DNA of 64,000 nucleotides from Actinomycetes bacterium (GTDB lineage Bacteria; Actinomycetota; Acidimicrobiia; Acidimicrobiales; Palsa-688). Shown piece after piece: positions 11,862 to 19,072 of this stretch. Made by a program: the position numbers and the translations under genes. Every line of letters starts with the position of its first letter. Position 1 is the stretch's first letter. The DNA is taken from positions 1 through 64,000 of the forward strand of contig JAJYMB010000027.1 of assembly GCA_021787365.1 (NCBI GenBank), read 5' to 3'. A model generated the notes under the pieces. The model was not told the DNA's origin. It did not search any database and saw nothing but the letters and a program-made list of their open reading frames with translations.

Positions 11862-11980
11862 GGCCGCTGCCGCGCACGTGGCGCAGGCCAGTAGCGGTCG
11901 CGGTCGTTTGTCGCCGGCCGGGCCTGGCGCCATCCGTCTGGCCCCGCGTGACGACAGCCACGTGCCAGATGACCGGGGGC

Positions 11981-12406
11981 TCACCGCAGTGAAGACAGCG
12001 TGGTGAGCGGGAGCGTCGTCGACCTCGACACGGTGAAGCTGTAGTGGACCACGCTGAACAGGACGCCCAGCTTGGTTGTCTTCGGCTTGGACAGCGTCAG
12101 CTTGGCAGGGTACTTGATGAACTTTCCCTCCGCACACGTCGGCACGCAGTTGTTCTGCACAAAGATGGCGGTGGCGGTGGCCGAGGTCTTGGTCCAGCTC
12201 GTCCAGTGGACCGAGTTGAAGTAAGTGTTCGCGTCCGCGCAGGCGAGCACGTAATTGCTCGGCTTGATTGCTTTCTTGCCAGCACACGTGAGCACCGAAG
12301 GCACGGGCGTACTACTAGAAGACGCCAACGACGCCGGTACCTCGGCAAAAGTAAAAACGCTGAGGGCGAGCACAAATACTGGTGCAGGTGCCAAGAACTT
12401 CTTCAT
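11981..12406 (-). CDS. Small secreted protein with four conserved-looking cysteines
   Basis: The 141-residue product starts with MKK, a hydrophobic stretch and an AxA-type cleavage site (about ASLAS), so it should be exported. The mature part has a beta-rich look with LTCAGKKAIKPSNYVLACAD, repeated TSWTKTSATATAIF-like strands, and NNCVPTCAEGKF. The four cysteines could make two disulfides. I recognise this as a type of small exported protein frequent in actinobacteria, but no function is known to me. The ATG at 12406 has a good ribosome site, AAAGGAG. An 18-bp palindrome and a motif shared with the neighbouring BON gene lie 39-62 bases upstream of the start. Confidence 0.75.
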   Translation of the reverse strand: MKKFLAPAPVFVLALSVFTFAEVPASLASSSSTPVPSVLTCAGKKAIKPSNYVLACADANTYFNSVHWTSWTKTSATATAIFVQNNCVPTCAEGKFIKYPAKLTLSKPKTTKLGVLFSVVHYSFTVSRSTTLPLTTLSSLR

Positions 12407-12450
12407 CTGCGTTACTCCTTTCGTGTCAGGTATTCATAGCCCCCAGCCAC

Positions 12451-12468
12451 TTGGCACGCGCGTGCCAA
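12451..12468. promoter_or_regulatory. Perfect 18-bp palindrome TTGGCACGCGCGTGCCAA
   Basis: The palindrome has no loop and lies between the end of the truncated DUF1876 frame (12472) and the start of the secreted-protein gene (12406), both leftward. It could be an operator for the secreted protein or part of a transcript end. It overlaps AGCCACTTGGCA (12445-12456), which recurs upstream of the BON/DUF2267 gene. Confidence 0.5.
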
Positions 12469-12471
12469 TGC

Positions 12472-12549
12472 TCAGGCGAGCATCGCCCTAATGCCGCCGT
12501 CGTCATCGGTGAACACGATGTCGACGGTCCATACCGGCTTTTCAGACAT
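12472..12549 (-). pseudogene. Truncated DUF1876-like frame (25 codons)
   Basis: An ATG at 12549, preceded by AAAGAGGT and starting 13 bases after the BON/DUF2267 stop, opens MSEKPVWTVDIVFTDDDGG and ends after RAMLA. This matches the first beta-strands of DUF1876 proteins, which are normally about 90 residues and often lie near BON or universal-stress genes. The rest of the domain is absent from all frames downstream, so this is a 3'-truncated remnant or a very short relic still carrying its ribosome site. Confidence 0.5.
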
Positions 12550-12562
12550 GGGGACCTCTTTG

Positions 12563-13414
12563 TCACGGCATGGCTTCACCCTGCCAGAGAGCGCGGAGCT
12601 CGGCCGGCAGCACCAAGCCGATGTTCTTCGCGTCCACGGGCACGAGGTCACGCAGGGCCCCGACCACAGCGGCGGTCACGTGCTCTGCGTTCCCTGCCTG
12701 TAAGCCCGTCGTGGTCCCGGAGACCTGAGCCACCAGTTGGTGCACATGGCGCACGCGTACCGGCCGGCGGGAGCGGCGCGGAGGCTCGAGCAGGGCGCGC
12801 ACGTCGGCGGGAAGGTGGGCATTCATCTTGTGCCGTTCCTTGGCAGGCAGCCGGTCGGAAAAGCTAGCCAGGACGGCTCGGACGACGGTGCGGGCTTGTT
12901 CCCGCGGCACCCCTGCCCCGACGGCTGCATCTGTGAGGCGGCGGAGAGCTTCGGAGGGGGCTTGCACCGCCCGGCCGGCCGAAGGCCTGGCCTCGCCCCG
13001 GTCGAAGCCCACGTGGAGGTATGACTCCACGCCGACCACCCCGGGCACTCGCCTCACCGCCCGTTCGACCCGGCGGGCCTCGGCTCTTCTGCCGACCTCG
13101 CCGTGGAGCCTGGCTACGTGGTCGTCGACCCACACATGGACATGGGGCAGGTCGAGGCGCTTTTCCAGGCCCCCGATCTCGGAGCGGATGCGGTCAGCCA
13201 GGACGGTGTCGACCACCTGCAGGTCAGGGTGCCGCCCGGCGAGCCGGTACTGCAACCCACGCAGCCGCCCGCCCAGGTAGCGCAGCTGCCTGCTGGCCAG
13301 GTCGACCTGGTGGCACGCCGCCTTGTTCGCCCGGGTGCCGGGGCGGAGCACTAACACGCCACCCGCCAGAGCCAACCCGCCTACGCCGATCGCGGCTTTG
13401 GACTGAACGCGCAT
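12563..13414 (-). CDS. BON-domain and DUF2267 protein
   Basis: The 283-residue protein begins with a possible membrane anchor (AAIGVGGLALAGGVLVL). A BON domain follows at about residues 70-140 (DRIRSEIGGLEKRLDLPHVHVWVDD, HGEVGRRAEARRVERAVRRVPGVVGVE region), then a C-terminal DUF2267 pair with AERHKM-type repeats and LRDLVPVDAKNIGLVLPAELRALW. BON domains bind membranes or other envelope parts; DUF2267 has no assigned function. The ATG at 13414 follows GGAGGTGATC, an almost ideal ribosome site, so it is probably well expressed. A DUF1876 remnant lies 13 bases downstream, suggesting a former stress-related operon. Confidence 0.8.
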   Translation of the reverse strand: MRVQSKAAIGVGGLALAGGVLVLRPGTRANKAACHQVDLASRQLRYLGGRLRGLQYRLAGRHPDLQVVDTVLADRIRSEIGGLEKRLDLPHVHVWVDDHVARLHGEVGRRAEARRVERAVRRVPGVVGVESYLHVGFDRGEARPSAGRAVQAPSEALRRLTDAAVGAGVPREQARTVVRAVLASFSDRLPAKERHKMNAHLPADVRALLEPPRRSRRPVRVRHVHQLVAQVSGTTTGLQAGNAEHVTAAVVGALRDLVPVDAKNIGLVLPAELRALWQGEAMP

Positions 13415-13458
13415 ACGATCACCTCCAGAGCATCGTCACACTTTTGACCAACCCCGAA

Positions 13459-13470
13459 AGCCACTTGGCA
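13459..13470. promoter_or_regulatory. 12-base motif AGCCACTTGGCA shared with 12445-12456
   Basis: The same 12 bases occur 45 bases upstream of the BON/DUF2267 start and 39 bases upstream of the secreted-protein start, in the same orientation relative to both genes. Position and identity suggest a common regulatory element. The regulator is unknown. Confidence 0.4.
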
Positions 13471-13511
13471 AATCACGGCCACAACGATTTTTTATCCACT
13501 TTGGCCCGCTG

Positions 13512-13536
13512 GCATCAGGGCCCAAAGTCCTGATGC
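13512..13536 (-). terminator. Hairpin after the phosphoribosyltransferase-hydrolase gene
   Basis: GCATCAGG (13512-13519) and CCTGATGC (13529-13536) form an 8-bp stem with a nine-base loop, 44 bases beyond the leftward stop at 13580. There is no T-tract. It may end that transcript before the BON gene promoter. Confidence 0.5.
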
Positions 13537-13579
13537 GCGGCTGGTTGACCTCGTTCGCCCGGGACGAGGGAAGAGCCGG

Positions 13580-14911
13580 TCAGCGCTCGGCCGGCGACCC
13601 TGGTGCCTCGAGGTGACGGAGGAACCATCTGAGGGCTAGCCGAGTTACCTCCCTGAGCGCCCCCGGTTCTTCGAAGAGGTGGGTGGCACCTGGTACGACG
13701 GCCAATTCGCTGGGGCAGCGGAGGTGTGCTTGCGTTTGCCGGTTGAGCTCGAGCACCACGTCGTCGTTGCCGCCCACGATGAGCAGCGTCGGGGCTCGCA
13801 CCTCTGCGAGGCGGGGGCCGGCCAGGTCGGGACGGCCGCCTCGGGAGACGATGGCGGCAACGCCCGACGCCGGTTGGGCCGCTGCCCACAGGGCCGCGGC
13901 CGCGCCGGTGCTGGCACCGAAGTACCCGACAGGCTTGCCTTTTGACTCCGGCTGCGCCTCGACCCAGCCGGTGGCATGTTCGAGCCTGGCCGCCAGCAAC
14001 TCGATGTCGAAGACCTGTGAGCGGTCAACCTCCTCGTCGGAGGTAAGAAGGTCGACGAGCAAGGTGCCAAGCCCCGCCGTGTTCAAAACGGCGGCCACGG
14101 ACCGGTTCCGGGGGCTGTGGCGGCTGCTCCCGCTCCCGTGCGCGAAAACCACCAGACCCGAGCAGGGGGCCGGCACCCTGAAGTTCCCGATGAGTCGGGC
14201 TGTGCCAGCAGGCACCTCGACCTCCTCGTTCCGGATCAGCGGGTCGGCCACTTGGCCCGCTCGTGCCTCCCGCTCGGCAGCTTGGCGGAGCAATGAGACC
14301 ACCTCTTCGTCCGTGGTCTGCGAGAAGTCCCGGTAGAACTGGCCGACGGCGAAAAACGACCGGGGAGCCTCCAGGCACGCCACCTCGTCGGCTACCTCGG
14401 CTATGTCCGCCAGCGAACTTGGCGCAGCTACCGGCACGCCGACGACGACGCGAGTGGCGCCCTTTGCCCGGGCTACCTGGCACGCTGCTCGTGCGGTGGC
14501 GCCGGTGGCGATGCCGTCGTCGACTAGCACGACCGTGCGCCCCGTCAGGGACGCCGGCTCACGCCCGTCACGGAAGAACACCGCCAACCTGTCGACCTCC
14601 GCCCGCTTCGAGCGCACCAGAGCGGTTATCTCCCCCTGGCTCACACCCGATATGCGCACGACCTCCTCTGAGAAGACGAGCACGCCCCCCTCTCCCACGG
14701 CGCCCATAGCTAGCTCTGGTTGGTAGGGCACACCGAGCTTGCGCACGACGAGCACATCGAGGGGCGCCTCGAGGGCGGCGGCGACCTCGAACGCGACCGG
14801 CACGCCACCCCTTGGCAGGCCGAGGACGACCGTGTCCTCGCCGGCCAGGTAGCGCAGCTTTTCGGCCAGGCGCCTGCCGGAATCTGCCCGGTCGGCGAAC
14901 ATTGCGGTCAT
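13580..14911 (-). CDS. Phosphoribosyltransferase fused to dienelactone-hydrolase-like alpha/beta hydrolase
   Basis: From the ATG at 14911 the protein has 443 residues in two parts. The first 210 residues form a type I phosphoribosyltransferase domain with the PRPP loop VVLVDDGIATGATA and the start MTAMFADRADSGRRLAEKL. The second part is an alpha/beta hydrolase with FAHGSGSSRHSPRNR, the nucleophile elbow GASTGAAAA, and LLIVGGNDDVVLELN plus GATHLFEEP carrying the acid and histidine. This fusion is known in bacteria, often in stress or redox gene groups, but its substrate is not established. The frame is open upstream to 15001, but that extension is low-complexity and the ATG has a purine-rich site before it. 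Confidence 0.85.
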   Translation of the reverse strand: MTAMFADRADSGRRLAEKLRYLAGEDTVVLGLPRGGVPVAFEVAAALEAPLDVLVVRKLGVPYQPELAMGAVGEGGVLVFSEEVVRISGVSQGEITALVRSKRAEVDRLAVFFRDGREPASLTGRTVVLVDDGIATGATARAACQVARAKGATRVVVGVPVAAPSSLADIAEVADEVACLEAPRSFFAVGQFYRDFSQTTDEEVVSLLRQAAEREARAGQVADPLIRNEEVEVPAGTARLIGNFRVPAPCSGLVVFAHGSGSSRHSPRNRSVAAVLNTAGLGTLLVDLLTSDEEVDRSQVFDIELLAARLEHATGWVEAQPESKGKPVGYFGASTGAAAALWAAAQPASGVAAIVSRGGRPDLAGPRLAEVRAPTLLIVGGNDDVVLELNRQTQAHLRCPSELAVVPGATHLFEEPGALREVTRLALRWFLRHLEAPGSPAER

Positions 14912-15070
14912 GGCTACCCCTTCAGCACCCCGAGCGGCGGGAGCCAGGCGACCCGGCGGGCCAGTCCGGCGTGCTCGCAAGTAGCGTACTGAGTAGGGCA
15001 ACGAGCGTGTCCTCCGGTCGGCCCGGCGGGGCGGGAAGCGAAAGGACGCTACGAGGGCCCTCGGCCCACA

Positions 15071-15811
15071 TCAGTGACCTACCCTTGCCAGCACCAAGCC
15101 TACCCCGAGGGCGCAGGTCGACCCAGAAAGGGCCATGAGGCTCGCCTCCACCGGTCGCAGAAGGGACTCCCTGGATAGAGCGCGGCGGCTCCCGTCTGTG
15201 TAGCTCTTCTCACCCGAGACTTGCACCGCCCGCCGGCGCAGGTCTCGGGCCTCGGTGCTCAAGGTCCGCTGCGCCTTGGAAAGGCCGAAGGCGAACAGCG
15301 CCCCGGCCACCGCCGCCGGGCGCACGGTGCCCGCCTGCGCGTAATAGGCAGTGAGCAACGGGAAAGAGCCCCAGGCAATCGCGAACCAGATGTCGTTGTG
15401 CAGCCTCCACAACTCCAGGTTGTAGCCGACCACGAGCACCACGCCCAACGCTATGAAGATGGCCAGCCCCCATCCGACCCGGGCGATCCCGAACCCACCG
15501 AGGACCACCGCACCTGCTATGGCCGCCGCCGAGACCGTCACGAGCAGGTGCGCCGGTATGGAAGTACCGAGCGGCCGGCCTCGCAGTTCGTCGAGCGCGT
15601 GGGCGCCGAGCCCTACGGCGAGGCCGAACGCCAACAGTGTCGCCACGAGACGCCCCACCGAGAGCCGCGGCGCGAGGCCGGCTCCTATCAGCACATAGGA
15701 GAGGTGCCAGGCCGTGTACGGCGGGTGCAGCAGGCTGACCCAGTCTTTCCACGGCCCCCGTGCTGGTGTGTACCAGGCGGCTCGTTGCCTGGTCAAGCCT
15801 TTGTCCCCCAC
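15071..15811 (-). CDS. Multi-pass membrane protein, possibly UbiA-like
   Basis: The product (246 residues from the GTG at 15811) has seven to eight hydrophobic segments. It carries HPPYTAWHLSYVLIGAGL early, GAHALDELRGRP after the third helix and LWRLHNDIWFAIAWGSFP later. This layout resembles UbiA-type prenyltransferases, although the classic NDxxDxxxD motif is not obvious. It overlaps the end of the UbiE-like methyltransferase by 19 bases. Coupling of a membrane transferase with a C-methyltransferase would suit quinone or isoprenoid-lipid chemistry. The function is inferred only from topology and neighbours. Confidence 0.55.
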   Translation of the reverse strand: MGDKGLTRQRAAWYTPARGPWKDWVSLLHPPYTAWHLSYVLIGAGLAPRLSVGRLVATLLAFGLAVGLGAHALDELRGRPLGTSIPAHLLVTVSAAAIAGAVVLGGFGIARVGWGLAIFIALGVVLVVGYNLELWRLHNDIWFAIAWGSFPLLTAYYAQAGTVRPAAVAGALFAFGLSKAQRTLSTEARDLRRRAVQVSGEKSYTDGSRRALSRESLLRPVEASLMALSGSTCALGVGLVLARVGH

Positions 15812-16506
15812 ATGACCACCCCTCCGCCGGCGCTCATCACGCGCCAGCGAACGTCCACGATGCCCGCCCGTCCCCACGCCTCCGCTTGCCACGACAACGG
15901 GTAGCGCCGCCAGTGTTCCGATATGGACGGCCCGAGGAAGCGGCCCACCTCGAACCATTCTCTTCCTCCCGCGGCATAGCCGGCGGCCGGTAGCACCAGC
16001 CGGGTGTACACGAGCCACAGGGGGCGCCAGAGAGGGCCTGCCGGCACGTGGAACTCGAGGGCCGCCACCACCCCTCCCGGCTTCACCACCCGCGCCAGCT
16101 CGGCGACGGTGGCACCCGGGTCGGTCACATAACGCAGCAGGTAGGTGAAGGTGAGTGCGTCGAATGTCCCGTCGGGGAACGGCAGTTGCTCCGCTCGGCC
16201 CGCCACGAGCGACACGCGGCGCGAGTGGGCGCTCCTGGCGACGTTCGCGGCCCCGGCGCGCAGCATCTCCAGGGTCAGGTCGAGCCCGGTGATCTTCGCC
16301 CCGGTACGGGCGGCGAGCTGCAGCGCCACGCCGGCCGGCCCGGTCGCCACGTCCAGTACCGAGGCCGGCGACGCATCTACGACCGCGTCGACCATCGCCC
16401 GCCGCCAGCGCTGGTTTTGGCCGAGGGAAAGCACTTCGGCCAGCTGGTCGTAGCGGGACGGGAGCCCGTCGAAGAGGCGGCGGGCGAACTCGTTGGGGTC
16501 GGTCAT
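15793..16506 (-). CDS. UbiE/MenG-like methyltransferase
   Basis: This 237-residue class I methyltransferase has FDGLPSRYDQLAEVLSLGQN near the N-terminus, a UbiE/COQ5 hallmark. Motif I is VLDVATGPAGVALQLAART, then GLDLTLEML, RAEQLPFPDGTFDALTFTYLLRYV, and ELARVVKPGGVVAALEF. The family methylates demethylmenaquinone or similar polyprenyl quinols. Several actinobacteria carry paralogues acting on other lipids, so menG is not asserted. It lies between an SRPBCC gene and the membrane-protein gene, all leftward and closely spaced. Confidence 0.8.
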   Translation of the reverse strand: MTDPNEFARRLFDGLPSRYDQLAEVLSLGQNQRWRRAMVDAVVDASPASVLDVATGPAGVALQLAARTGAKITGLDLTLEMLRAGAANVARSAHSRRVSLVAGRAEQLPFPDGTFDALTFTYLLRYVTDPGATVAELARVVKPGGVVAALEFHVPAGPLWRPLWLVYTRLVLPAAGYAAGGREWFEVGRFLGPSISEHWRRYPLSWQAEAWGRAGIVDVRWRVMSAGGGVVMWGTKA

Positions 16507-16586
16507 GGGGGGTCAGAACCTGCCTCGTACGAGGCTAGCTAGGGCCTGATGGCCGCCGGTGCTTCGGCCCGACGCCGGCTCCCTGC

Positions 16587-17069
16587 TCACGGGCCCGGCG
16601 GGGCCTGGAGCCGCTCGAGCTCGGAACGGAACGAACCTACGGTCGCCTCGACTACGCGGTCGTGGCCCCATCGGAGCAGCGGGTAACCGACTCGCGCCAC
16701 CCAGCGCATTGGCCTCTGCAGCATCTCCAGGCTCCATTCCACGTCGGTGACTGTTCCCTCCCCGTCGGGGCGCAGGCGCAGGTGGGCGTCGCCGGCTAGG
16801 TCCCCGGTCACGTCGGCATCGAGGCGCCGGCCGGGGTCGCACCGGGTCAGCTCCACCTGTACGGCCATCCGGTAGGGGAGGGGCGGGGCCACGACACCCC
16901 GCAGGACCGACCCCTCGCGCAAGCCCTCACCTTCGGTTCGGAAGCTACCGAGCCACCCCCACCATCGCTCGAACTGATCGAACTGCTCGATCCTGGACCA
17001 GAGCACGACCGGGGGGACGGCGAAGTGGAACTGCCCGCGGTAGTCCATCACGTAGCAAGAGCCGGCCAC
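16587..17069 (-). CDS. SRPBCC-family (polyketide cyclase/START-like) protein
   Basis: The 160-residue product reads as a START-like fold: an N-terminal strand YRGQFHFAVPPVVLWSRIEQ, the helix FERWWGWLGSFR, PYRMAVQVELTRCDPGRRL and a long C-terminal helix (VVEATVGSFRSELERLQ). These proteins bind hydrophobic ligands in a deep pocket; some act in lipid or quinone metabolism. GTG codons at 17069 and 17051 and the ATG at 17048 are all possible starts; the ATG gives MDYRGQFHF, the cleanest N-terminus. It is the first gene of the leftward unit with the methyltransferase and membrane protein. Confidence 0.75.
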   Translation of the reverse strand: MAGSCYVMDYRGQFHFAVPPVVLWSRIEQFDQFERWWGWLGSFRTEGEGLREGSVLRGVVAPPLPYRMAVQVELTRCDPGRRLDADVTGDLAGDAHLRLRPDGEGTVTDVEWSLEMLQRPMRWVARVGYPLLRWGHDRVVEATVGSFRSELERLQAPPGP

Positions 17070-17153
17070 CGCTCAACCGGTCCCGCCCGTTAGGGCCGCC
17101 CGACCACTGGTGAGGGCCGTGCAAAAAACTGACCGAAGTGAAGTCGTCAGCCA

Positions 17154-17203
17154 CACATCTACCGGTTCTTGGCGCGAAAGCGCGCAAATTTCAGACAGAT
17201 GTG
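17154..17203. other. Hairpin with GNRA-type tip in a 430-bp non-coding stretch
   Basis: CACATCT (17154-17160) pairs with AGATGTG (17197-17203). Inside it GCGC-GAAA-GCGC (17172-17183) forms a GNRA tetraloop hairpin. The rest of 17070-17501 has no supported gene and is rich in further inverted repeats, including two copies of GGTGCCGTAC (near 17267 and 17332). It could be a structured RNA or complex regulatory DNA. Confidence 0.35.
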
Positions 17204-17352
17204 GCCTTCGCCGGCGCACATCGGTCCGTTTTTGGTACGGCTGTCCCGTACCGCGGCCACCCTGGTGCCGTACTGCGGCCGCACGTCTCCGCCCTACCAC
17301 GGCACGGCTGTGCCCAGCCGCGGTAGCCCCGGGTGCCGTACCCCGGGGAAAC

Positions 17353-17362
17353 GTGATATCAC
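17353..17362. promoter_or_regulatory. Operator-like palindrome GTGATATCAC, copy 1
   Basis: This palindrome lies 140 bases upstream of the small membrane-protein/ribbon-helix-helix gene pair. An extended copy sits 670 bases away, directly over the next promoter. The two copies bracket the regulator gene, so binding by that ribbon-helix-helix protein is the simplest idea. Confidence 0.55.
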
Positions 17363-17501
17363 TATGAGGGCAAGTACCGGCGATCGTAGGGGCCGAAATG
17401 AGGACAGAGGTGGCGCTGCCGCCAGGCTTGGGCACGGAGCCGCCAGGCCTGGGCATGGAATGGGCACGGAATGGGCACGGTAATGGAAGAGGTGCAGGTC
17501 G

Positions 17502-17780
17502 GTGGGTGTGACGGCCGCCAGGTCCCGGTGGTTGTGCCCTGTGGGCCTGGCTGGCGCCCTAGTGCTCTTGGGTGTGGCGGTCAGCCACGAGGTCAGGGGC
17601 GCCGGCGCCGGTGCCTGGGGCGTCCTGTGGGCTGTCGCCGCCCTCATGGGCGGCGCGAGCGTGCTGGGCCTCCGGGGCCTGACCCGGGCCCAGCAAGGCG
17701 ATGCAGTCGTGGTCCAGCCCTCCGGCGCCTACGTCGGGACGACAGAACCGATCGTGAATGCTGGCTCGCTCTACCACTGA
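17502..17780 (+). CDS. Small two-helix membrane protein
   Basis: The 92-residue protein has two hydrophobic segments (about 12-30 and 38-58) and a polar C-terminal tail with GDAVVVQPSGAYVGTTEP. I do not recognise a family with a known function. Its stop overlaps the start of the ribbon-helix-helix gene by 23 bases, so the two are translationally coupled. The GTG at 17502 is the first start in the frame; a second GTG lies six bases later. A GTGATATCAC site upstream suggests control by the coupled regulator. Confidence 0.6.
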   Translation: MGVTAARSRWLCPVGLAGALVLLGVAVSHEVRGAGAGAWGVLWAVAALMGGASVLGLRGLTRAQQGDAVVVQPSGAYVGTTEPIVNAGSLYH

Positions 17781-17997
17781 CCCCGACGGGCAGGCAGGGC
17801 GCCGGGGCGAACGGAAAAGCGTCCTCGTGCGGATGGACCCGGCGGTGTACGACGCGCTCGCGCTCTGGGCTTCCGACGAGCTGCGGAGCACGACGGCCCA
17901 AATAGAGCTCATCCTGCGGAGGGCTTTGGAACAAGCCGGCAGGCTGCCACCGCACATCGGCGCCATGCCCCGCCGGGGACGGCCCCCACGAACTTGA
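17758..17997 (+). CDS. Ribbon-helix-helix (Arc/MetJ-type) DNA-binding protein
   Basis: This 79-residue protein has the strand KSVLVRMDPAVYDAL followed by helices ALWASDELRSTTAQIELILRRAL, the ribbon-helix-helix pattern in which the short strand reads DNA and the helices dimerise. A basic tail (RRGRPPR) ends the protein. No toxin gene follows, so it is more likely a repressor than an antitoxin. It lies between two GTGATATCAC palindromes, the second on the -10 box of the adjacent ABC-exporter remnant. It probably represses itself and that exporter. Confidence 0.8.
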   Translation: MLARSTTDPDGQAGRRGERKSVLVRMDPAVYDALALWASDELRSTTAQIELILRRALEQAGRLPPHIGAMPRRGRPPRT

Positions 17998-18015
17998 AGC
18001 GACCTCGGCGTGATC

Positions 18016-18047
18016 TTGACTTCCTTATGTCAAAGTGATATCACTTT
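18016..18047 (+). promoter_or_regulatory. Promoter with 16-bp palindromic operator AAAGTGATATCACTTT
   Basis: TTGACT (18016-18021), a 17-base spacer and TATCAC (18039-18044) make a good promoter. The perfect palindrome at 18032-18047 covers the -10 box, so occupancy would block transcription. The GTG of the downstream frame is at 18054, about nine bases after the -10 box, implying a leaderless transcript. Confidence 0.7.
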
Positions 18048-18053
18048 AAGACC

Positions 18054-18315
18054 GTGACCTCACCCCGTTCCCTCGCCAGCCCGGGGCCGGTTCCGGCCGC
18101 CGCCACCCCGCCCGGGGGGCCCCAGCGCATCCGGACGGCGCTCGAAGCTGTGAACATGTCGGGCCGGGCATCGGACACGTGTGGTTCGCTTTCCAAGGGC
18201 CTGCGCCAGCGCGTCGCCTTGGCGCGGGCGCTGCTCGACGACCCCCAAGTCGTCTTCTTGGACGAGCCCACCGCGGGCCTCGACCCGGTCGCTCCCCGTG
18301 AAGTCCACGAACTGG
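18054..18315 (+). pseudogene. ABC exporter ATPase with core deleted
   Basis: The frame starts at a GTG and keeps an N-terminal leader ([17 protein letters not shown]). It then jumps to [13 protein letters not shown], the signature loop [16 protein letters not shown] and Walker [14 protein letters not shown]. Walker A and the Q-loop region are missing, and the C-terminal third is cut at about 18312, where permease sequence begins in another frame. It cannot bind ATP normally. The remnant keeps an intact operator and promoter. Confidence 0.75.
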
Positions 18316-19072
18316 AGCGCTCGGGATCGCGTACGCCGTGTTCGGCGTTTTCCTCGTACTTGCAGCGGCCTTCGCCCACCCCGTGGTGACTTCAGTGATC
18401 TTCGATTCCTCGCACCTTCTGGTCCAGCTACTGTTCACCTCCCTGCTCGCCGGTTGGTCGATCTGGGTGGGCATCGCCATATCGGCCCGTTCGAGCGATG
18501 TGCGCGTCGCCCAGCAGCTGTCCACTTTCGCCAGCCTGCCACCACTTGCCCTAGCCGCCCTCATGTCTTTGAACGTGATCGCCCCGACCCTCGGGCTTGC
18601 TCTCGGCCTGGGGGCCGCCCTCCTCGTCCTGGACGCGCTGGGGTGGCGAGCCGTGTCGCTCCTGTTCGACCGGGAACGCCTCGTGACAGGACGCCGGAGC
18701 CAACCTGCCGCCCGTGTAAATGCCGGAGGGTCGCCGAGGCAAGCAGTAGGGGAAAGGGGCCCGACGGTGCCGGCGACGTTGAGCCTGACCAGAAAGTGGG
18801 GCGGGGTCATGCAGCAGGGCCGTCCATTCGAGATCCTGCTCGACGGCGATCTCGTGGGCGACATCTCGAGCCAGGCGACCGTTGAGCTTTCTCTGCAGCC
18901 TGGGCGGCACCCTCTCCAAATGGGTTCTGGCCGGCGCATCAGCCCGACGAGAGAGTGTGACGCAGCGGAGGGGGAGGTGGTGCGGTTCTGGTGCCGGGGA
19001 CGGATGCTCTGGCCCCTGTACCTCGCGTCGCTCATAAAAGCTGACCTCTCGATCACGCTCAGGCGCGGATGA
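18316..19072 (+). pseudogene. ABC-2 exporter permease lacking its N-terminal half, with soluble C-terminal domain
   Basis: The frame (GTG available at 18338) begins inside a membrane helix ([19 protein letters not shown]) and continues with three or four helices ending in LDALGWRAVSLLFDRERLV, as in ABC-2 permeases. The first helices are missing. After a linker comes a beta-rich domain of about 100 residues (LSLTRKWGGVM, PFEILLDGDLVGDI, SLQPGRHPLQM, FWCRGRMLWPLYLAS) that also occurs in stand-alone actinobacterial proteins. The truncated permease is presumably dead, though the soluble domain could still be made. Its stop overlaps the PIG-L start. Confidence 0.65.

Noticed and set aside
12451..12468. 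Resemblance of the palindrome to a sigma-54 -24/-12 promoter (TGGCAC)
   Set aside because: The required TTGC element at the right spacing is absent and actinobacteria generally lack sigma-54.
17398..17511. 37-codon frame with PPGLG repeats before the small membrane-protein gene
   Set aside because: It has a possible ATG, but the repeats come from a simple GC-rich DNA repeat, there is no ribosome site, and no homology is recognised. A leader peptide cannot be excluded.
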